A DNA stretch of 64,000 bases, taken from contig JADJXW010000005.1 in the NCBI GenBank assembly GCA_016720075.1, positions 186,001 through 250,000 on the forward strand, written 5' to 3'. The DNA is from Pseudomonadota bacterium. GTDB lineage: Bacteria > Pseudomonadota > Gammaproteobacteria > Steroidobacterales > Steroidobacteraceae. The notes under the pieces were generated by a model. It was not told the DNA's origin and made no database searches. It saw only the letters and a list, made by a program, of their open reading frames with translations. Of the stretch, positions 41,690-54,100 are shown piece by piece (position 1 is the first letter of the stretch; each line of letters opens with the position of its first letter). Both the position numbers and the translations under genes were made by a program.

Positions 41690-42505
41690 ATGATGAATTC
41701 CAAGCGAATGCTGAGCCTGATCGGCATTGTCCTGATCGCGCTCGCCGTGCAGCGTCCCGCGCTGGCCCAGGAGCGTGAAGAGGCCAAGCTGATGGTCGCG
41801 GCCAAGGTGCTGGATGAACTGCGCGCGCAGCGCGACCAGGCGATTCCGGAGCGGCTGCTGCAGCGCGCCTATGGCGTGGCGGTGATCCCTTCGGTCACCA
41901 AGGTGGCGCTGGTGGTGGGCGGCCGCGGTGGCAAGGGCGTGCTGACGGTGCGCGACAGCCGCGGCCACTTCAGCAACCCGATGTTCATCACGCTGGGTGG
42001 CGGCAGTTTCGGCCTGCAGTGGGGCGCGCAGGAAACAGACATCGTGCTGGTGTTCACCACGCGGCGCGGCATCGAGGGCATTGCCGACGGCAAGCTGACG
42101 CTGGGCGCTGGCGCCTCGGCTGCCGCGGGCCCCGTGGGCCGGCAGGCTGAAGTTGCAGCGGGCGTGAATGCGGAAGTGTTCGCGTACTCGCGCGCGCGCG
42201 GCCTGTTCGCTGGCGTGGCGCTGGATGGCACTGCCATCACGATGGACAACAAGGGCAATCGCAACTTCTACGGCAAGCGTGGCGTGCTGCCCTCCGAGAT
42301 CATGAGTGGCGCGGTCGGCACCGAATCGGAGAACGCGCGGCGATTCCTGGCGGCGCTGGCTGCGAGCATCGGCGAGAGCGCCGCTGCCACGCCGGCAGCT
42401 CCTGCCGCCCCGGCGGCGTCGGGTCCGGCACCCGCGGCGCCGGCCGGCGATGCGGTGAAGACCTTCCCGATGGAAGATCCCGCGCCGGGCAAGGAACCGC
42501 GCTAG
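41690..42505 (+). CDS. SYLF-domain (Ysc84-like lipid-binding) protein
   Basis: 271 residues from ATG 41690 with GGAGG nine bases upstream. Signal peptide MMNSKRMLSLIGIVLIALAVQ, then the SYLF domain (AYGVAVIPSVTKVALVVGGR, GKGVLTVRDSRGHFSNPMFI, FVFAY-like strand FAYSRARGLFAGVALDGTAI) and an Ala/Pro-rich tail ending PGKEPR. SYLF proteins bind phosphoinositides in eukaryotes. Their bacterial role is unclear, probably envelope-associated. The gap to the divergent apbE is 79 bases. Confidence 0.87.
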   Translation: MMNSKRMLSLIGIVLIALAVQRPALAQEREEAKLMVAAKVLDELRAQRDQAIPERLLQRAYGVAVIPSVTKVALVVGGRGGKGVLTVRDSRGHFSNPMFITLGGGSFGLQWGAQETDIVLVFTTRRGIEGIADGKLTLGAGASAAAGPVGRQAEVAAGVNAEVFAYSRARGLFAGVALDGTAITMDNKGNRNFYGKRGVLPSEIMSGAVGTESENARRFLAALAASIGESAAATPAAPAAPAASGPAPAAPAGDAVKTFPMEDPAPGKEPR

Positions 42506-42509
42506 CGAA

Positions 42510-43412
42510 TCAGCGCGGCAGAAGCCACAGCGCCAGCGGCACGAACACCAGCGCCAGCAGCACCGAAATGGATGCGGCGCTGGCGGCCAGCTCCCGGTGC
42601 AGGTTCTCGCGGTTGGCGATCACCACCGCGGAGAAGCCGATCGGCGCCGCGGCGCCCAGCAGCACCACCGACCGCGTCAGTCCTTCGATGTCGAAGATCA
42701 GCACGCAGGCGTAGCCCACGGCCAGTCCCAGCGGGATGCGCAGCGCAAGCGTGGCCAGCACGCGCCGGTCGCCGAGCAGTCGAGCGTCGAACAGCACGCC
42801 CAGCGCGATGATCACCAGCATCAGGATCCAGCGGCCCACGGTGCCCAGCACCGTGGTGAGCAGCGAGGGCAGCTGCACGTCCGACACGTTCAGCAGCAAG
42901 GCCACCAGCAGCGCCCACAGCGGCGGGAAGCTCAGCACGCGCCGGGCGATCGCCGCGAACCCGGTGCCGTGTCCGCCATACGCGGCGGCGATGGCATAGA
43001 CCAGGCTGCCCTGGCACAGCGCATTGCCAAAATCGAACAGCGCCATCTGCGCGAAACCCACCTGCCCCCACACGGCGATGGCGAAGGGAAACAGGAACCC
43101 GTTGTTGATGGACATGGCGCAGATGGTCATCGCGCCCTGCTCCGGGCGCTGCAGGGCCATCGCGCGACCCACCAGCAGCGAAGCCGCGCCCGACACGATG
43201 ATGATGATCATGGCGCTGGCGGGCAGCGCGATCAGGTCCAGGCGCAGCGGGATGCGGCTGACATCGGCGAGGAACAGCGCTGGCAGGCCCACGGTAATCA
43301 CCAGCTGCAGCATGCGTCCGGCATGGGGCGGCTTGAGCCAGCCCAGGCGGCGGGCGATGAAGCCGACCGCGAACAGGGCGAGGAGAAGCAGGATCCGCAG
43401 TTCGACTGTCAT
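42510..43412 (-). CDS. AEC-family permease (auxin efflux carrier type)
   Basis: 300 residues with about ten hydrophobic helices in two halves (RILLLLALFAVGFIARRLGW, LVITVGLPALFLADVS, SINNGFLFPFAIAVWG, AAAPIGFSAVVIANRENLHR). This matches AEC transporters, which export or import organic acids such as malate or malonate. Substrate cannot be read. Converges on the SYLF gene with four bases between stops. Confidence 0.85.
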   Translation of the reverse strand: MTVELRILLLLALFAVGFIARRLGWLKPPHAGRMLQLVITVGLPALFLADVSRIPLRLDLIALPASAMIIIIVSGAASLLVGRAMALQRPEQGAMTICAMSINNGFLFPFAIAVWGQVGFAQMALFDFGNALCQGSLVYAIAAAYGGHGTGFAAIARRVLSFPPLWALLVALLLNVSDVQLPSLLTTVLGTVGRWILMLVIIALGVLFDARLLGDRRVLATLALRIPLGLAVGYACVLIFDIEGLTRSVVLLGAAAPIGFSAVVIANRENLHRELAASAASISVLLALVFVPLALWLLPR

Positions 43413-43507
43413 GAGGGCGGCGATTCTCCCCTGCCGCGCAAGGCGGGCGCAAGCTGTTGATTCACAAGGTTCGGCGTATGACGCCGGTCGGCTGGTATCA
43501 TGCGGGC

Positions 43508-43780
43508 ATGCCGATCATCCAAGCCGCGCACAACCTGCGCAAACCGCACACCGAGGAGCCGTGCCCCTACGGCATTCGCATCAGCCTCAAGACCAACGAT
43601 CCGTTCCGCAAGCTGCTGGGACCGGACTGGCACCGCGTGCACTGGTATCGCACCGCCGATGATCGCGACGAGGCGCTGCTCGAGATGGCGCGGCGGCATG
43701 AGTATTCGCGGCCGCTCGATGCGCCCACGCTGGAGTTCACCAAGGTGGAGAACCTGGCCGCGAGCCGCGGGCTTTCCTAG
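43508..43780 (+). CDS. Small conserved cytoplasmic protein of unknown function
   Basis: 90 residues from ATG 43508 (MPIIQAAHNLRKPHTEEP). Segments such as CPYGIRISLKTNDPFRKLLG and HRVHWYRTADDRDEALLEMA are rich in aromatic and charged residues, and there is no signal peptide or membrane helix. I do not recognise the family. A 17-codon longer start at 43457 has no better ribosome-binding site. Its TAG stop overlaps the patatin stop in a CTAG palindrome. Confidence 0.65.
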   Translation: MPIIQAAHNLRKPHTEEPCPYGIRISLKTNDPFRKLLGPDWHRVHWYRTADDRDEALLEMARRHEYSRPLDAPTLEFTKVENLAASRGLS

Positions 43781-46075
43781 AAGCCCCGTCCCACCGACAG
43801 ATAGAAGGCGTGCTTGCCGTGGCTGTCGAGGCCGATGGCAAACCAGGCCGGGCCCACGAAGGTGTCGAGGCCGAAGAACAGGCTCATGTCCTTGCGCGCG
43901 CCTGAAAGGCTCATGTCGGTGCGTTTCGTCCAGGTGTTGCCGGCTTCCAGCGACATGCCCGCATACATCGGCACGTTCAGGAACCCTTCGCCGCCACTGC
44001 CCACCTTGCGGTAATACACCAGCCGTCCAATGCTGTAGTGCGGGCCGCTGAGGGAATTGGCGGAGATGCCGGACAGGTTCAGGAATCCGCCCAGCGGAAA
44101 GTAGCTGCGCACATCGGCGAATTCATCGTTGAGCAGCGTGCCCGCGGATCCCCAGGCGATGAAGGTGTTGCGCCCCCAGGAGCGCGCGATTCGCACATCG
44201 AGGCTGATCGAGTCGGACACCCGATCCAGCGAGCGGCCCGACAACTGCCGCCGCCACTGCGCGGTGATGCCTTCTCCCGAGCGCGGAAACGCCACGCTGT
44301 CCAGGCTGTCGTAGGTAAAGCGCGTGAACAGCTCGTTGTTGGTGAAATCCAGCGGCGGATCCGACACATCTCCCAGCCGCACCCGGGATTGGCCGATCTC
44401 GCGCTCGAGGCCTGCGCGCAGCTCGGCGCTCTGCCCCATCTCCCGACCGAGGCTGCCGCCAAAGCGGATGGAGCGAACGCGCAGTTCGCCCACCTGCGAC
44501 TCGTCGTCATCGTATTCGGGCACGGCGCGGATCTGGAACAGCGCCGTGGGTTCGATGAACCAGCGGCGCCGAGGCGAGAGCGGCAGATACAGCTGCGTTC
44601 CCAGCCGCGGGTTGCCGCCCACCTGCGCATCCCAGATCCACTCCGCGCCCAGCGCGTTCAGCTCGGTGAACAGCACGCGGGTGGCCGCATCGAACGAGGT
44701 ATTGCCGCGGAAATCATCCTGCAGCCGCAGGCCGAAACGCACGTAGGTCGGGCCCCAGGAATTGGGGCGGACCTGGAACTCCATGTCCGATCGCCCGCTG
44801 TCATCCGGCACGGGCAACAGGCGATAGTCGAGCGACTCGAGCAGGCCCTGGCCGTAGTAACGATTGGCCCGGCGACGCAGCAGCGTCTGATCGAGCGGCT
44901 TGTTCTCCAGCGCGCCGAAGAAGTCATCCACCTGCCGCGCGAAGCCCGCGGACTCGGCGGCAACCCGCACCTCGCGGATCGTGGGCACCGAAACGGGATG
45001 CTCCCGGGCAGCCAGGTAGGCCGCGTACTCGGCCGGCGAAACCGACAATCCGGCAAGCCGGGCCTGCTGCGCGACGGCCGCCTGCTCACCCAGGCGCATG
45101 GCCTTGGGCAGGCTGCTGAAGTCGTACGAAGATACCCGCGGCATTTCGGGGGTGATGACCACATCGTCAGGCGACAGCGTGGCGAGCTGTTTCTGGCCCT
45201 CGCGTCGCACCATGATCGCGATCATCTGGTTGGCCACGGTGGTGACATCGTCGAGGTTGTCGCGGCCCTGCAGCGGGTTGCCCACATCCACCACGATGAG
45301 CCGGTCGACGTTCATCTCGCGGATCACCGCAATGGGCAGGTTGTCGGCGATGCCGCCATCCACCAGCAGACGCCCCTCGCGCTCGACGGGCGCGAAAATG
45401 CCGGGCGCCGACAGGCTGGCCCGCAGCGCGCTGGCGAGGTCGCCGTCCTTCAACGTGACCGCGGCGCCGGTTTCAAGGTCGGTGGCCACGGCGCGAAAGG
45501 CGGTGGGCAGCGCGTCGAAGCTGGCCACGTGGGACACCGGCAGCGTCAACTCGCGCAGCAGCTGCGTGAGTTTCTGCCCCTGGATCAGTCCGCGCGGGAG
45601 CTGGAAACGCCCTTCCCGGAAGCCCAGCGGCAACTGCACCAGGAAATCCCGGTCCTCGAGCTTGCGGCGGAAATTCAGCCGCGACCGCTGCGGACGATCG
45701 CGGAAGGCGTCCTCCCAGTCGATGGTGTCCAGTTCCTTTTCGATCTCGGCCGCCGACATGCCGCTGGCGTAAAGACCGCCAACCACGGCCCCCATGCTGG
45801 TGCCGGCAATCGCATCCACGGGCACATGCAGGGCCTCCAGCGTCTTCAGCACACCCACATGCGCCGCGCCGCGGGCTCCGCCACCCGAGAGCACCAGGCC
45901 GATGCGGGGACGCGCTGGCCGCGAATCGTTCGCAATGGCGCCCGGCTCCTGCGAGGCCGCGGGGCGAGCGCCGCAGGCCAGAAGGCCACCCAGCAGGCAG
46001 GCGAGCACGGCGCGCCCTGGCGCCGGCGCAATCGGCCTCGCCGTGCATCGGCCCTGCACGGTAAGCTTCGCCTTC

Positions 46076-46077
<2 letters not shown>
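43777..46077 (-). CDS. Patatin-like phospholipase with outer-membrane barrel (PlpD-type, type Vd)
   Basis: 766 residues from ATG 46077. A signal-peptide-like N-terminus (RAVLACLLGGLLACGARPAA) is followed by a patatin domain with oxyanion loop LSGGGARGAAHVG, nucleophile GTSMGAV and catalytic VDGGIADN, near residues 60-290. A POTRA-like stretch near 375-440 and a BamA-like C-terminal barrel ending HAFYLSVGRGF complete the type Vd autotransporter layout. It probably displays a lipase at the cell surface. The start codon overlaps the divergent TPR gene start within one CATG. Earlier ATGs (46194, 46086) would extend into that gene. Confidence 0.88.
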
Positions 46078-49052
<2,975 letters not shown>

Positions 49053-49059
49053 CCGGCGC

Positions 49060-50176
49060 TCACACCGGGGCGCGGCGTGGCCGCGCCGCCGGCACCTGCT
49101 GGGTGATGCAGTGGATGTTGCCACCACCCAGCAGAATCTCACGACCTGGCACGCCCACCACCCGGCGCTCCGGGAACACGCGCTTCAATTTCGCCAAAGC
49201 CGCGGCATCCGTGCGCGGATCCAGCAGCGGCATCACGATGCCGCCGTTGGCGATGTAGAAATTCGCATACGAGGCGGCCAGCCGTTCGCCCGCCGTGCGC
49301 GGCTTGGCGCCGTCACGATGCTGCACGCCCGCGGCTTCGGCGGTCGTCATGCGCAGCGGGCCGGGCGATGGCAGCTTGTGTACCGTGAACCGCCCGCCCC
49401 GCGCATCGCGCGCTGCAGCCAGGCGCTCCAGCGCATCGTTTGAAACCCGCCACTGCGGATCACGCCGGTTCGCCGGAAACGTGAGGCACACCTCCCCCGG
49501 CCGCGCGAAGCAGGCCAGGTTGTCGACGTGGCCATCGGTCTCGTCGTTGATCACGCCTCGCCCAGCCAGCCACGATCGTGGTGGCGCCGGTGTAGTCGCG
49601 CAGCAGGGATTCGATCTGGTCGCGCGACAGTTGCGGGTTGCGGTTGCGATTCAGCAGGCACTGTTCGGTGACGAGCAGCGTGCCCTGCCCATCGCTGTGG
49701 ATGGCGCCACCTTCCATCACCAGCGGCGCGCGATAACGATCCACGCCTTCCACGGCCGCCAGCTTCTGCGCGACCAGGTCGTCCTGGTCCCAGGGAAAAT
49801 ACAGGCCGCCATCGAGGCCGCCCCAGGCGTTGAACTGCCAGTCCACGGCACGCCGCCGGCCGGCCGCATTCACCACGAAGGTGGGGCCGGTATCGCGCAC
49901 CCAGGCATCGTTGTTGCTGATCTCGATCACGCGCACGGTCGGCGGCAATTGGGCGCGCGCGAATTCGTACTGGGCTGAAGAGGCCGCGACGCTCACCGGC
50001 TCGAACTGCCCGATGGCCGCGGCCACCGCCGCAAAGGCGCGCTGGGCCGGCCGCGCGCCATCGCGCCAGTTGTCCAGCCGCTCCGGCCAGATCATCCAGG
50101 CGCCGGCGTGGCGCTCGAACTCGCCGGGCATCCAGTAGCCATCGGCGCGGGGGGTGCGGGTGAGCAGGCGGGTCAT
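49060..50176 (-). CDS. Agmatine deiminase family protein (one frameshift near 49570)
   Basis: Two frames make about 370 residues. The N-terminal part (50176 to about 49575) has [32 protein letters not shown] and [14 protein letters not shown]. The C-terminal part (49554 to 49060) has [16 protein letters not shown] and the catalytic cysteine in [14 protein letters not shown]. The break lies after ATTIV and before GRGVINDE, where two bases seem to be missing. The enzyme converts agmatine to N-carbamoylputrescine for polyamine synthesis. No second gene of that route (carbamoylputrescine amidase) is adjacent. Confidence 0.86.
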
Positions 50177-50314
50177 GGGCCTGAAGTCTATCAGCCAGGA
50201 TACATATTCCGCGCCGGCTCCCCTTCTGTGAGCTGCATCACGATCCCCGGCCCCCTCATGGCTTCAAGCCAGTCCCGCCAGAGGTCGATATCCACAGGTA
50301 TGACAAGAGTGGGC

Positions 50315-51109
50315 ATGCAGCCGCGCATCGGCATCCTGGCACTGCTGTCGCTGCTGGGGGCCTGCAATGGCACCGAGAGCGGCGCGGATACCGCTGGCGT
50401 CCAGGCGCCAGCGGCGCGCCATGGAATTGAACTGGCCGACGTGCGGATCGCCGAACTGCTGTACGCGGGCATGCCGCGCGTTCCCGCGGATTTCCTGAGC
50501 GATGCGCCGCCGCCTGGGTCGGGCGTGGTATCCACCTATCACCTGCAGACCACCCAGCTCTCGCCTGGTGGCGCGCGACACGAACTGTGCACGGACGACC
50601 CCAACCAGGCGCGGGCCTGGTCGAACTCTGTTTCCGGCAGCGCGGAAACCCTGGTTGGCGAGAGCGCCTCTGATCGCTACTTCGAGTTCCAGCGCGTGCG
50701 CAACAGCACCCCGGTGGTCAGCGTGCGCGCGCGGGTATTTCGCTGCGCCTACCTCGATCGCTCGACGGTGAACCTGACGGATGAGCAGGGTCCGGCGGGA
50801 CTCCTGAACCAGCGGCCGATCGACGCCGCGGCGCTGCGCAACCTCAGCGAGTACCTGTGGCTGTTCTCGACCTACAACAACGCGGATCACGCCGTGCTCG
50901 CCAGCCGCGCAGCGCAGTCGGGCGGCAGCCTCGAGCATGAGATCGTCATGGCGCAGCTGATACGCGCCGGCAGCGGCGGCTGCGACCGGGTCTCGGTGTT
51001 TACCTGGCGTCACCGCATCGACGCCACCACCGGCACGATGGCGCGCGAATGGGTGCCGCTGTGGGAGTTCGGTGCCCGCCAGGGCATCGGCGGCGTGGCG
51101 ACCTGCTAG
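50315..51109 (+). CDS. Lipoprotein of unknown function
   Basis: 264 residues from ATG 50315 with AAGAG six bases upstream; ATG 50300 is an alternative. Lipobox LLSLLGACN. The mature part has VSTYHLQTTQLSPGGARHEL, RYFEFQRVRNSTPVVSVRAR and LSEYLWLFSTYNNADHAV, with several cysteines, and looks like a compact alpha/beta secreted domain. I do not recognise the family. Its TAG stop overlaps the stop of the convergent giant gene in CTAG. Confidence 0.7.
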   Translation: MQPRIGILALLSLLGACNGTESGADTAGVQAPAARHGIELADVRIAELLYAGMPRVPADFLSDAPPPGSGVVSTYHLQTTQLSPGGARHELCTDDPNQARAWSNSVSGSAETLVGESASDRYFEFQRVRNSTPVVSVRARVFRCAYLDRSTVNLTDEQGPAGLLNQRPIDAAALRNLSEYLWLFSTYNNADHAVLASRAAQSGGSLEHEIVMAQLIRAGSGGCDRVSVFTWRHRIDATTGTMAREWVPLWEFGARQGIGGVATC

Positions 51110-54100
51110 CGAGCCCCGCCGCGGTCTGGCCGCAGGCTGCGCAGCGAGAGATCCTTGAACGTGTCCTGGTCCGCCTTGATGCGGAAGTTCACGTACACGC
51201 CCTGCGCGATGTACCGGTTGGCGTCGAAATCCCGATCGGTGGCGCCCTTGAAGTTGTAGCCCACCGCCACCCACACATTGCGCACGGGCGTCGCGCCCAG
51301 GTCGATGCCCACCGCATGCTCGCCGACGCCGCTCTTCCACGAGCGGGTCATCGTGCCGTGCGTGCCGATGTCGAGCCATGCGTTGAGATCATGGCGATAG
51401 TCGAAGCCCATCAGCGTGGCGAGCCCGGAGTAGCTCTCGCTGCCGAAGGTGCTGCGGCCATACCGCACGGCCAGCTGCAGGCCGAGCTGCGAGCCGGGCG
51501 TGATCTGCCAGCTGCTGTTGAAATTGTCCACGATGCGCGCCGCTTCCACCTTTGCCGCCGCCGCGCCACTGCGCTCGGTGCGCCAGTCCAGGCGATTGAG
51601 CACCATCCAGCGGCTCGTCTCCGGCCGAAAAGCCCAGGACAGGCGGATGTCGGAACTGCGGCTGTCGGTGCCGGCCGCCAGCCGGGAATCGCTGTCCATG
51701 AACTGGGTCGCCGCCGAGAAAGCATGGCCGGCCTTGGGTTCGCGATAGAAGCCGCCGGTGAAGATCCAGCGCTGCTCGGCGTCGGAGTGCCGCTGCTCGA
51801 GGCGTGACGTGAACGTCCACAGCGAGGTGCGGTAGAGCGCACCGGCGAAGGCCGCGAGGAAATCATCGTTCATGGAGCCCGAGGCCAGCGGCACCCGGTC
51901 ATTCAGCGGCCGCAGCGTGGCGCCACGCAGCGTGCGGTTCTGGTCGACGCCAACATCCAGGCTCCAGCGCTCGTTCAGCGTCCAGCCCTGCGTGAGGCCC
52001 AGCGAGTTGTACAGACGCGCGCCGTTCTCCGTGAACTGCTGGCCGACGCTGGACTGCAGCTGAGCGCCGTGCCAGGGCTGGGTGCGCACGCCCAGACGAG
52101 TGGTGTCGGAATCGAGCGCCGCGCCCGAGGCGTGTTCGTAGTCAGCGAAGAAGGTTGTGTTCGGACGCCACCGATAGTCGATGCCCACGAGGCTGCGGGC
52201 CGGGAAGTCGCTGCTCGCGTCACTGCTGCGCAGCCCGATGTCCTGGCTGGCGCGCAGCTGGATCCGGTCCTGCCACAGCTCCACGCTGCCGCCAACGAAT
52301 CCCTGGGTGCTGATCAGCGTGGGCGCGGTCGGCGACTCATCCCGCACGTCGCGCAGGCCGACGCCCAGCTTCACGTTCGCGCTTTCGCGGCGCACCTCGG
52401 CCGTGGCCTGGACGCGCGACGCGCCGGTGTCCAGCACTTCCTGCTGGTACAGCTCGCCGCGCGCCAGCCAGTGCTGGCCCATGCGCACTCGTCCATCGAG
52501 TCCGGCACGGCGCGCGCCGGAGTCCACGCCCAGCTGCTGGTCCAGGCCGAAGCCAGCCTGCTGTTCGCGCACATACAGGCGGGCATCGACCCGCTCGGTG
52601 ACGTGCTGCAGCTCAGCGAGGTATGCCGAGGCGCCATCGGCGCGCAGCGGATCATCCGAGCGGCTGCGGGCCACCTCGGCCTTGAGCCGCGTGGCATCGC
52701 TGATCTTCCACCGCAGGTCCAGGCCCGCAAGGTCCGTATCGCCTGCGGCGGCACCCTGGTGGACCAGGCTGGCGCCGACTTCCACCTTGTCGTCCACCAG
52801 CTTCACGGCCGCGCGGCCGCCCGCGGTGACCGACTTGCGACCACCCTGCACTTCGTACTCGGCGACGATGAACACCGGGTTGAAGTCCGTGTCGCGGCTG
52901 GGCACCGGCTGCCGGAAGAACAGCGTGCCATCGAAGTAGTCGATGCTGTAGTCACTGAACCGGGACAGCGGCCGGCGCTCGATCACCTGTTCGGGGCGCA
53001 GCCGGTCGCGGATCTCGAGGCGGACCTTGTCGCTGTTGATGACGATCTGCCGGCGCGACAGCCGGTAGAGGCCGGACGTGCCATCGCCCTGCATCCCGTC
53101 GCGCACATAGTCCTGGTCGGTGTCGGTGGCGAACATCTGGAAGCTGAGCACATCGCCCTCGCGCTCGGCCTTTACGCCCGTGAGCGTGCGGCTGTAGCGC
53201 GACAGCTCCGTCACGCCGAGGCCGGTTTCGTAGTCGCCGAACAGCGTGTAGAAGCGGCCGCGCTCCAGCTTCAGGTACAGCTTCTCGCGCGAGGCCGCCT
53301 CGAAGCGCTGCTCGGAGGCATCGCCATAGATGGTGTAGTAGCGGTCCGGTTCGATTGCGCCCAGCAGGCGCCGTTCCAGTTCGTCGCGATCGCGAGTTGA
53401 ATCAAAGGCCGCCGTCAGCAGGTATTTGCCCAGCACGGTGCCCTTGGCAAAGAATGCCACGCGACCATCCTGCTGGTAGCCCTCTTCCTCTCCCGCCGTG
53501 GTGGCGGCTGTCAGGTTCTTCGAAATACTCTGCTGCAGCGCATTTCCGGCCGCCAGACCCACCAGGATCCACTCCCGCGATGCCGGCTCCAGCCACACCC
53601 GCAATTCGTGCGTCAGCCGGTCGTTGAATCGCAGCCGCACCAGCGCCGTGCCGGACTGGGCCGTCGGCTCCAGCTCGATCAGCGCCATGCCATCCGTGTC
53701 GACCTCGAAGGTGGGCTCCCGAGGGCCGGTCGCGATGAGCTGGTTCTCGTACAGCGAATCCACCTCCCACGCGCTGCGATACGGCGCGTCGACGCGGAAC
53801 GAACCCAGCGTGCCGGCGCGCGCGGGCTTGTTGAAGCGGTCGAACAGGCGCAGCGCGATCACCGGGCGGCTCGTGCCATCAGCCGACAGGCGCGATTTCT
53901 CGCGCACCAGCTCCGCGCGCACCGCGCCATCGCCATAGTGGATGCTGCGTTCGAGCGTGCTCTTCACCGAGCCGCTGGCGTCGAGGATGCGCGCCGTCAG
54001 CCGGTTCTCGCCTTCTTTCAGGTCGACGCCACGCCACTGGCTCACCGCAAGCGTGCCGGCCTTGTTGCGCTCCAGGCCATCGAAATTCAGTCCATCCACC